Assembly: GCF_026342435.1 (NCBI RefSeq)
Contig: NZ_JAPEMT010000004.1
Coordinates: 620,001-684,000, forward strand
Source of the DNA: Streptomyces sp. NBC_00237
Lineage (GTDB): Bacteria; Actinomycetota; Actinomycetes; Streptomycetales; Streptomycetaceae
DNA: 64,000 nucleotides
Reading direction: 5' to 3'
The notes under the pieces were generated by a model. The model saw only the letters and a program-made list of their open reading frames with translations. It was not told the origin of the DNA and did not search any database. This document shows positions 1 through 11,500 of the stretch, one piece after another (within the stretch, counting starts at the first letter, position 1; every line of letters begins with the position of its first letter). A program made the translations under genes and the position numbers.

Positions 1-1
1 G

Positions 2-64
2 ATCGGCGCGATCCTCGCGGACATCGCCACGGTCTTCCTCGACCCGAGAGTGCGGGTGAACTGA
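2..64 (+). CDS. ABC transporter permease, C-terminal end (partial)
   Basis: The last 20 codons of a gene that begins outside the window. They read as a short stretch ending in a TVFLDPRVRV-like tail, which is the usual C-terminus of DppB/OppB-family inner-membrane permeases (the first of the two permeases of a dipeptide/oligopeptide importer). The stop lies 1 bp before the ATG of a DppC-type permease, so the two are translated together. Family call rests on the tail plus the neighbours. Confidence 0.7.
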   Translation: MGAILADIATVFLDPRVRVN

Positions 65-65
65 C

Positions 66-1018
66 ATGGCGACAGCGATCGACACCGACCAGCCGCCCAC
101 CGTCCAGCCGCCCACCGATGCCGCCCAGCCGCCCACCAACGCCGCCCAGCCGCCCGGAAGCCTCAGCCTCGGCCGCCTCTACCTGCGACGCTTCCTGCGC
201 AACCGGCTCGCCGTCGCGGGCGTCGTGATCTTCGCGCTGCTCGTGCTGTTCAGCACCTTCGGCGGCCTGTTCACCTCCTACACCCACACCGACGCCGACT
301 TCGCCGCCCTCACCCAACCGCCCGGCGCGGCGCACTGGTTCGGCACCAACCAGGGCGGCAACGACATCTACGCCAGTGCGGTACACGGACTGCGGCGCTC
401 GCTGGTGATCGCCGTGAGCGTGTCCGTCCTGACGATCGTCGTCGCCTCGGTCATCGGGTCGAGCGCCGCGTACTTCGGCGGCCGGGTGGAGAGGCTGACA
501 CTCGCCGTCATCCACTTCCTGCTGATCGTTCCCTCGTTCCTCATCCTGGCCCTGGTCTCCAACCGCCTGGCCGGTGACTGGCGCGTCCTCATCGCCGTGC
601 TGACCGTGTTCGGCTGGATGTCCACCGCCCGGGTCATCTGGTCCGTCTCGACCTCCCTGCGCGAACGGGACTACGTGACGGCGGCCGAGTTCATGGGGGT
701 CGGGCCACTGCGCATCATCCTGCGCCACATCATCCCCAACCTCGGTTCCCTGCTCATCGTCAACCTGACGCTCGGAGTCGTGGCGACCGTGCTCAGCGAG
801 ACCGCGCTGTCCTTCCTCGGATTCGGCGTCCAGACCCCGGACGTCTCCCTCGGCACGATGCTCGCCGACGGGGCGGCCACCGTCACCAGCGCCCCCTGGC
901 TCTTCGCCTTTCCCGCGGGCCTCGTCGTCCTGCTCACCGTCTCGATGACCTTCATCGGCGACGGGCTGCGCGACGCCCTCGACCCCACCTCTGTGACCGG
1001 CGCGGCGGGAGGCCGACG

Positions 1019-1022
<4 letters not shown>
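66..1022 (+). CDS. Peptide ABC transporter permease (DppC/OppC family)
   Basis: A 318-residue inner-membrane permease that would form the translocation pore with the DppB-type partner encoded just upstream. Residues about 9-33 are a low-complexity QPPT-type repeat preceding the usual DppC N-terminal helix (about 48-68). The periplasmic GTNQGGNDIYASAVHG region and the EAA-type cytoplasmic loop (about 200-225, AAEFMGVG...RHIIPN) are typical of the family. Several further hydrophobic segments follow. The last four bases overlap the start of the ATPase gene (ATGA), indicating translational coupling. The Pro-rich N-terminal repeat is longer than usual. Confidence 0.93.
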
Positions 1023-3190
<2,168 letters not shown>

Positions 3191-3277
3191 CAGGCGACCC
3201 ACGGGCCCCTCGATGGCCGCCCCTTCCCCCTCCCAGCCACACCTTCACTCACACCTTCGATTCAAGGACCCTCTCCC

Positions 3278-4957
3278 ATGCGCGCACGACTGGCCCTGCC
3301 CATCGCCCTCATAGCAGCCGTCTCCGTCACCGCCACCGCGTGCCAGTCCCCGTCCGGCGACGGCGCGGGCTCGGCCGCGAAGGACGCCCCGACCGCCGCT
3401 TCGGGTGCCGCCGACTACAACCCGACGGCGTACGACAAGGTCAAGGACGGCGGGACCTACACGACTGCGGGGACGTTCGACGATCAGGGCAACCGGTTCC
3501 ACGTCAATTCCACGCTGGCGGCTGAGCGGGTGTGGAACTGGTACAACGCGGTCGCGATCACCTTCTCGCCGACCGGTGAGGTGCAGTACAACCCGGACTA
3601 CTTCAGCGACGTGTCGGTGTCCGTCAAGGACGGCAACCAGCAGGTCGTCCTGACGATCAACGAGAAGGCCACCTTCAACGACGGAACGCCCATCGACTGG
3701 ACCGCCATCCAGGCCACGTGGAAGGCCAACAACGGTTCGGACAAGGACTACGCCGCCTCCACCGCGGACGGCTACAACCAGATCACCGAGGTCGCTCGGG
3801 GCAAGGACGACAAGCAGGCCGTCCTAACCTTCAAGGGCGTCAACGCCTCCTGGCCCAGCCTGTTCACCACGTTCCTGCACCCGAAGGCGGCGGCGGTCGA
3901 CACCTTCAACAAGGCGTACGTGAAGAAGGCGCACCCCGAGTGGGGTGCGGGCCCGTACACGGTCGGCACGTGGGACGCGCAGTCGGGCAACGTCACCTTC
4001 GTCCGCAACCCCAAGTGGTGGGGCAAGAAGGGCAAGCTCGACAAGCGCGTCTACGTGAACCTGGAGTCGACGGCGGGAATCAACGCCTTCAAGAACGGTC
4101 AGCTCGACTACGTCTCCGCGGTCGATGCCGAGAGCCTGAAGCAGGTGAAGGGGCTCAAGGGCACCGAGATCCGCAGCGGCGGCAGCCCGTTCGTGTACTC
4201 GCTCAACTTCAACACCAAGTCGGCGGTCCTCGCGGACAAGGCGGTGCGCAAGGCGATCCAGGAGAGCATCGACCGCAGCCAGATCGCGAAGATCCAGTTC
4301 CAGGGCCTGGACTACAAGGAGCCGCTGCCCGGCTCGGGCTTGCTCTACAGCTTCCAGAAGGGGTACGAGGACAACGTCTCGGCCGTCCTGAAGTACGGGC
4401 CCGACCAGGCGAAGAAGGACCTCGACGCGGCGGGCTGGAAGCCCGGGAGCGACGGGATCCGGGAGAAGGGCGGCAAGAAGCTCGACGTCGGTTACACGCT
4501 CGTGGGCGACGACCCGCTGGGCAAGGCCACCGCAGGCGCCCTCGCCGCGATGCTGAAGCCGCTCGGCGTGCACCTCGCCATCAAGAAGGCCGACGACGCG
4601 GACTTCTCCAGCATCCTCAGCGAGCGGAAGTTCGACCTCTTCCTCTCGGGCAACCGCTCCATGGACCCCTTCGGGTCCCGTTACCTGTGCGAGATCTACT
4701 GCTCGGACCGTGACTCCAACCTCACGGGGGCCGGATCTCCCGAGCTGGACAAGGAGATCCGTGCCACGGCGGACATCGCCGATCTCAACAAGCAGGCGGC
4801 TGCGGCGAACAAGGTCGAACAGAAGGCCCTCCAGAACTACGCCCGACTCCCGATGTTCAGCGGTCCGTCGACCTACAGCGTGAAGAAGGGCCTGGCGAAC
4901 GTGGGCGCGACCATCTTCCACAACCCTCTGCCGGAGACGGTGGGCTGGGAGAAGTAG
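3278..4957 (+). CDS. Extracellular solute-binding lipoprotein of peptide ABC transporter (SBP family 5)
   Basis: A 559-residue substrate-capture protein. The N-terminus has Arg residues, a hydrophobic core and a cysteine at residue 22 (TATAC), fitting a lipoprotein signal; the -3 residue is Ala rather than the usual Leu. The mature region follows SBP_bac_5 layout, with the LAAERVWNWYNA segment near the start, the WGAGPYTVGTWD segment, the NFNTKSAVLADKAVRKAIQESIDR segment and a C-terminal YARLPMFSGP region. Gene order permease-permease-ATPase-binding protein is that of a complete importer. Substrate cannot be told from sequence. It lies next to a peptide-synthesis operon on the other strand, but no functional link is shown. 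Confidence 0.93.
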   Translation: MRARLALPIALIAAVSVTATACQSPSGDGAGSAAKDAPTAASGAADYNPTAYDKVKDGGTYTTAGTFDDQGNRFHVNSTLAAERVWNWYNAVAITFSPTGEVQYNPDYFSDVSVSVKDGNQQVVLTINEKATFNDGTPIDWTAIQATWKANNGSDKDYAASTADGYNQITEVARGKDDKQAVLTFKGVNASWPSLFTTFLHPKAAAVDTFNKAYVKKAHPEWGAGPYTVGTWDAQSGNVTFVRNPKWWGKKGKLDKRVYVNLESTAGINAFKNGQLDYVSAVDAESLKQVKGLKGTEIRSGGSPFVYSLNFNTKSAVLADKAVRKAIQESIDRSQIAKIQFQGLDYKEPLPGSGLLYSFQKGYEDNVSAVLKYGPDQAKKDLDAAGWKPGSDGIREKGGKKLDVGYTLVGDDPLGKATAGALAAMLKPLGVHLAIKKADDADFSSILSERKFDLFLSGNRSMDPFGSRYLCEIYCSDRDSNLTGAGSPELDKEIRATADIADLNKQAAAANKVEQKALQNYARLPMFSGPSTYSVKKGLANVGATIFHNPLPETVGWEK

Positions 4958-4960
4958 CCC

Positions 4961-4989
4961 GGCGGTCCAGCCGGACTGGCCGGACCGCC
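4961..4989 (+). terminator. Hairpin after the peptide-importer operon
   Basis: GGCGGTCC (4961-4968) pairs with GGACCGCC (4982-4989) across a 13-nt loop, four bases after the stop codon of the binding-protein gene. There is no U-tract, as is common for Streptomyces terminators. Confidence 0.6.
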
Positions 4990-5590
4990 TCACGCCGGGC
5001 TCTTGCGTTCAGGGACATCCGGGGCATTCCGAATGCGTACTGCGGGGAGCCAGCCGTACCCGTCGCCGCCCGGAGCCCTGGCGTGGTACCAGTTCGTGGA
5101 GCAGTACGCAGCACCTCTGCGTGAGCAGCAGACCGGCGACCGGCAGGGGCTCGGACGCCCGCCCTGGACGACCCCGCCGACGGCACCTTCAGCCCGCGCC
5201 CCCTGCCGTCCGCCGAGCTCCACACCCCGGTCGCCGGAACCTGGACGCCCGGTGCCCCCCGTGCCCGGTGGCCGCGTTCGCCACCGGGCGCCTCACCGTC
5301 CGGGCCCTGCACCGAGGCCCCCGCTGGGTCTGCTTCGGGCTCCCGCCGATTGTCACCCTGCTTTCCGGTTATGCCGTGGCGTGGCTGTTCTGGCCGTCCT
5401 ACTACGGGGGCCTGTTCGTCCTGCCCTGGTGGGGTGCCGCGCTTCTCGGCAACATCACCGCCTGGACCTGCCCCGGCCCCCGACGCGGCGTACGCCCCTC
5501 CCTCGCATCCGCCCGCCGACGGTGCGCTGCCCGGGCGGCGCGAGCCTGAACCGCAGTACCGCTTCGGGCGCTGCCCCTCGTGCTCTCTCC
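4990..5590. other. 600-bp convergent intergenic region, possible decayed small membrane-protein gene
   Basis: This lies between the importer operon (plus) and the NRPS stop codon (minus). On the plus strand, 5268-5549 can be read from a GTG as a roughly 93-residue peptide with two hydrophobic stretches (including LLSGYAVAWLFWPSYYGGLF). There is no convincing ribosome-binding site, and the coding-like signal upstream (5040-5260) is in a different frame. Either it is a frameshifted remnant or chance. No family recognised. Confidence 0.3.
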
Positions 5591-8500
5591 TCAGTCGTCC
5601 TCGCCCAGGGCGGCCGAGGTCTCCCTGCCCAGGAGGTCGACGTACGCGGTGGTCCACGCCTCGACCGTGGCGCGGTCCCACAGATCGGTCGAGTACTCCA
5701 CGTAGCCGGACAGCACGTCACCCGCGGGGACCAGACCGAAGTTGAACTCGGCGCGGGCACCGGGGACCACGAGGTCCTCGATGGCCGTGGTCACACCCGG
5801 CAGTTCGATGTCCGTCTCCAGGGAGCTCTGGTACTGGAAACCGAACGGCAGCTTGTCGGGTACCTCTGTGCCCCACGCGGCACCCAGTTCGGCCGCCATC
5901 GCGCGGATCGGTGCGGCGTGGTCCATGGCTTCGACCGTGCTGCGTGCCACCTGGTTCACGAGCGCGCCGAACGAGTCGGCCTCGCCGCCGCGGACCCGCA
6001 GCGTGAACGACGAGACCGTGCAGGCCGCCAGCGCCTCGAACTCCCGCCGCTCACGATTGGCGTGGGAGATGCCGAGGACGACGTCCGGCTCGCCGGTCAG
6101 CCCGGACAGCAGGGTGGCCAGGGCGGTGGCCGTCACCACGAAGGGCGTCGTGCGGCGCCGTCGCGCCAGTTCTTCCAGGTCGGCGCGCGTTCCGCGCCCC
6201 ACCGTGAACAGCACGACGTCGCCCTTGCCCGTGGGCTCCTTCGGGCGGGGCCGGTCCAGCGGCAGCGACGAGCCGAACGGGGCACCCTTCAACGCCCTCG
6301 CCCAATAGTCGATCAGACGGCCCTTGTCCTGCGTGCGGCTCTGTTCGCGCTGCCACCGCGCGTACTCGCTCGGCTGCGGTACGCGCTCCGGGAGGCCGTG
6401 CGGCACGCCGGTGGCCGCAGCCCGGTACAGCGCCGCCAGTTCCCGCAACAGGACACTGACCGACCATCCGTCGCAGGCAGCGTGGTGCAGGACGAAGAGC
6501 AGCTCCCAACGGTCACCGCTCGTGCGCAGCAGACGGAACACCGGGGCGAGCTCGGCCCGGATGTCGAAGGGAGCCGCAGCCGTCTCCGCCGCCACGCGGG
6601 CCGCCTCGGTCTCCGGGTCCGGCTCCGCGGTCAGATCCTCCTCCGGCAGTTCCACCGGCCTGGCCCGCAGGGCCTCCTGCCACCACTCGCCCTCGTCGCC
6701 GTCCCGCACGAAGCGCGTGCGCAACGCCTCGTGGCGCGAGACGAGTCCGGTCAGCGCGGTGCGCAGAGCCGGTACGTCCAGCGCGCCCGTGAAGGTGAGG
6801 CGCATCGCCACGTTGTAGACCTGCGGGTGGGGGTGCGACTGGTGGCGGCCGATGAAGGTGCTCTGCTGGGCGGTGACCGGTGCGCGGCCGACCGTCTCGC
6901 TGCCGGTGCCGTCGGCCGCCCCGCCGGGACCGCCGCCACCGGAGAGGTACGTCGCCATGGCCTTCAGCGTGGGCTGTGCGTAGAAGCGCGCGATGGGGTA
7001 CTCGACACCGAACGCCTCCCGCACCCTGTTGCTCAGGCGGATCGCCGTGATCGAGTGGCCGCCGAGGTCGAAGAAGGAGGCGTCGGGGCCGATCGCCGCA
7101 ACGTCCACCTCGAACTCCTCGGCCCACAGCTGTCTGAGGCGTGCTTCGTCGGCCCGGGCGGCCGTCGGGCGGGCCACCGATGTCGTCGCTTGGACGGAGG
7201 CGGGCGCGGCAGACGCGGTCATGACGGAGGTGGGCGCGGCCGTCGCGGTCACGACGGAGGCGGGCGCGGCAGACGCGGTCATGACGGAGGTGGGCGCGGC
7301 CGTCGCGGTCACGACGGAGGCGGGCGCGGCCGTCGCGGTCACGACGGAGGTGTCGGGCAGGGCGGTCCGGTCCAGCTTGCCGTTCGCGGACAGCGGGAGT
7401 GCGGGCAGCACCGCCCAGGCATGCGGCACCAGGTGGTCCGGCAGCCTTCCGGCCAGTTCCTCCGTGAGACGGTCGGCGAACTCCTGCGGCCCTCCGGTCG
7501 GCCCCGCAGGGACGACGAAAGCGGCGAGCTGCGCCTCGCCCCGCCGGTTGCGGCGGGACACGACGACCGCTTCGGCGACCCCCGGCAGGCCGTTGAGCGC
7601 GCGGGAGACCTCCTCGGGCTCGACACGGTAGCCCCGTATCTTCACCTGGTCGTCGGACCTCCCACGGAACTCCAGTGCCCCCGACTCGTTCCAGCACACC
7701 AGGTCGCCGGTGCGGTACATCCGCCCCTCGGTACCCAGCGGGTCGGGGACGAAGCGCTCCGCCGTCAGGTCCGGGCGGCCGAGGTAGCCGGTGGCCACGC
7801 CGGGGCCGCCGACGTACAGCTCACCCACCTCTCCGACGGGGACCTCGCGGCCGTGCCCGTCGAGCACCCGCAGCGTAACGTTGTCCACGGGTCGGCCGAT
7901 CGGGATCGGGACCGCCGCACCACCCGGCGCCTGCGGTTCCACCGTCTCGACCGTGCACAGCACGGTCACCTCGGTGGGGCCGTAGACGTTCACCGTCTCG
8001 TAGGGAACGCCGGGACGCGGGCGGGTGCGCAGTACGTCGCCGCCCACCAAGAGGTGGCGCAGCGGCGGCTGTTGCGCGTCCGGGAGCGCGAGGACCGCCT
8101 CTCCCAGGGCCGTCGGAAGGATGGAGAAGCTGATCCGCAGGTCCGCGTACCAGCGGGCCAGCGCGGCCGGGTCCTTGCGGACCGCCTCGTCGGCCACGAC
8201 GACCGTCGCCCCCGCGGTCAGTGCGGGCCAGATCTCCAGGGCCGCGGCGTCGAAGCCCTGGCTGCACACGGCCGCACTGCGGTCGTCCGAGGTGAACCCG
8301 AAACGCTCGTGGTGCCACTGGCACAGGTCCACGACGGCCCGGTGCGGGACGGCGACGCCCTTGGGGGTGCCGGTGCTGCCGGAGGTGTGGATGACGAAGC
8401 AGAGGGATTCGGGGTCGGGTACGGGGGCCGGATCGTCCACCGGGTCGGGTGCGGGGGCCGGGCCGTGCACCGGGCCTGGTGTCGTCCGGGCGTCGACGGC

Positions 8501-11500
8501 GACCACGAGGATCCCGCCCGGCGGCGTCGACGGCGGTTCCGTCCGCCCGCTGCCGCTCACCAGGATCCGTGCGCCGCACTCCTTGAGGATGGCCTCGGCC
8601 CGCGCCCACCCCTGCCCCGGGTCCAACGGAACATATCCGTGGCCCGACTTGAGGGCCGCGAGCATGGCGACGACCAGGTCGGCGCCACGCGGCAGCCACA
8701 GGGCGACCGGCGCGCCAGCCTCCCCCTCCGCCCGAAGGAACGCCGCGAGGCGATCCGCACGTTCGTTCAACTCGCCATAGCTGAGGACGAGTTCGCCACA
8801 GCTGACCGCAGTGCGATCCGGGGCGACCGAGGCCCACCGCGAGACCAGGGAATCGACGGTGCTCCGGGTCGGTTGCCGGACCTTCCCGCGCCGCCACTCC
8901 TCCGGTATCGGGGCCGGTGCCGGGGCGCCCTCCTTCCGCACGAGGGGGGAGCCGCCCCCCACCGCCTCGGCGAGAACATCCCGGAACGTCCCGAAGAGTG
9001 CGTCGACCGTCGCTTCGTCGAAGAGGTCGGTGTTGTACTCCAGGTGGCAGCGAATGCCGTCCGCCTGGTCGGTGAAGTACACGCTGATGTCGGTGAGCGC
9101 CTTGTCGGGACCCGCGTCGAGCGGCGTGGCCCGGACCCCGGGCAGGTCGAACCGGAAGGGATCACCGGTCTCGAACTCGGCCAGCGTCTGGAAGACCGGA
9201 ATCCTGTCGAGCGCCCGCGCAGGCGCCAGCTCCCGCACGACCGCCCCGAACGGCACGTCGGCGTGGTCGTACGCGTCCAGGGCGACGCCACGCACCCGGT
9301 CCAGGAGCGTGCCGAAGTCCGGGTCGCCGGAGAGGTCGATGCGCAGTGCCAGAGTGTTCACGAAGAAGCCGACGACGTCCTCGTACCCGGGCGTGCGGTC
9401 GGACATCGGGGTGCCGACGACGAGGTCGTCCTGACCGGTGACACGGCGCAGCGCGGCCGCGTATCCGGCGAGCAGGGCCATGAAGAGGGTGCTGCGCCGC
9501 TTGCGGCTCAATGCCCTTACCTGCTCCGACAGTTCGGGGTCGAGCGTACGGAACAGGGCGCGGCCGTTGGAGGTCATCACGGCGGGCCTGGGCCGGTCGG
9601 TGGGCAGCTCCAGGACGGGCAGGTCCCCGGCGAGCTTCTTCTTCCAGTAGGCGAGGTCCTCCGCCGTCTTCGCGTCGCCGAGGGAAGCGAGCTGCCGACG
9701 TGCATGGTCGGCGTACGTCCGGGTGAGGCCGGGCAGCGCGGCTGCGGGAGCGCCGGGCAACGCCCCCCGGTACAGGGCGGACACGTCGCGGGCGAGCACG
9801 GCTGCCGATGCCGCGTCCATCACGATGTGGTGCAGGGACAGCACCAGCACGTGCCGCCGGTCGCCGAGCCGGACGAGGCGCGTGACGAACAGCGGGCCCT
9901 TCTCCAGGTCGAAAAGGCGCGCGCTCTCGGCCGCGAGGGTCTCGGCCACCGCGTCCCCGGCCCCCGTGCCGTCGACGACCGCGAAGTCCACGTCCGCCGC
10001 ATCCCGTACGAACTGCCGTGGTTCGCCCGCCACTTCACCGAACACCGTACGCAGCTGCTCGTGCCGTCCGGCCAGGGCGCGCAGCGCGGCCCGCAGCGCG
10101 GGAACGTCCAGCGGGCCTTCCAGCTCGATCGCCTTGGTCTCGTTGTAGGCGGTACGGCCGGGGAGCATCCGCTCCAGGAACCAGATCCGCTGCTGGCCGG
10201 GGGACAGGGGAGCGGGGGCAGTCGTCGCCACGGGGGTCATCGCGCAGTCGCGGCGCAGCGCGTCGAGATGGACGAGGCCGGAGCGCATCGCGTCGGGCTC
10301 GACGCCGAAGTCGACGAGCGCGACGACCTCGTCGGCGCCCGCGGCACGCACGGCGTCCACGACGGGCCGCACGCTTTCGGGGCTGCCGATGAGAGCCCGC
10401 TGGTCGCAGTAACGGTCGTAGGCGCGCCCGAACACCACGTCCAGATCGTCGTCGGTCATCGCCGACAGGTCGACCCGGTGGCCCAGGCTGTTGGCGACGT
10501 TCCCGAACAGCGACAGGGAGGCGCGCATGTACCGGGACAGCGGATCGCGCGCCGTGGCGCGCGCCTCCACGTGGTCCTCGGCGAGGAAGGTGTGCAGCAG
10601 GACGGCCACCCGCCCCGCATCCGGGTCCAGGCCGTGCAGGGCGCGGGTACGGCGGTAGAGCGCGATGTTCTCCTGGAGCTGCTCGACGCTCTGCGTCATC
10701 AGATTGGTGACGATGCCCAGGCCGTGGCGGGCGGCCAGCTCGTAGGACGCGGGGTTGCCGACGACGGCCGTGTACATGGGCGGGGTGTCCTGGACGGGGC
10801 GGGGGAACAGCCGCAGGTCCTTCTCGCCGTCCCCGGTGGTGCGGCGCACCGCCTCACCGCGCCACAACGTCCGTATCTGCTCGACCTGTTCGTACATCAG
10901 CTCCTTGTGGGAACCGAAGCGGTCGGGGAAGAAGGCGAAGTCGTCGGCGTGCCAGCCGCTGGCGCAGCCGATGCCGATCCGCCCGCCGGAGAGGTTGTCG
11001 ACCATCGACCACTCTTCGGCGACGCGGATCGGGTCGTGGAGCGGCAGCACCACGGAGCCGGCGTTGATGCGGACGCGGTCGGTCTCGCGGGCGAGGGCCG
11101 AGGCGAGCACGGCGGGGTTGGGGAACAGGCCGCCGAAGGAGTGGAAGTGCCGTTCGGGAATCCACAGGGAGTGGAAACCGTGGCGGTCGGCGAAGCGGGC
11201 GGTCTCCAGGATCTGGTCGTACTTTCCGTGCCGGGGGGCCGTCTCGTCCTGCGGGTAGTCGCCGAAGAAGTACACGCCGAAGTCCAGCGGGCGGGCGGCC
11301 TGTTGGGGCGCCGCCTCAGAGGTGGGCTGCTGCTCCGGCTCCGGCTCCGATTTCGGTGCCGACTCCGGTGCCGACTCAGGCTCTTGCTCCGGGCGAGCCG
11401 TGGCCGCCCTGTTCCAGGCCATCGCCATGGCCACGGCCCGGGGCTTCGGTGAGGGCGCGGGGGCGACTCTCGGCTTCCCTCGGAAGAAGCCCTTGTCGCG

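Noticed and set aside
7193..7342. CRISPR array
   Set aside because: Units are contiguous with no unique spacers and keep the NRPS reading frame; it is a coding minisatellite.
5003..11452. A 2,149-codon open frame on the plus strand opposite the NRPS
   Set aside because: It is the high-GC mirror of the NRPS: low-complexity Gly/Arg/Val-rich, no domains, and it spans the exact antisense of conserved NRPS motifs.
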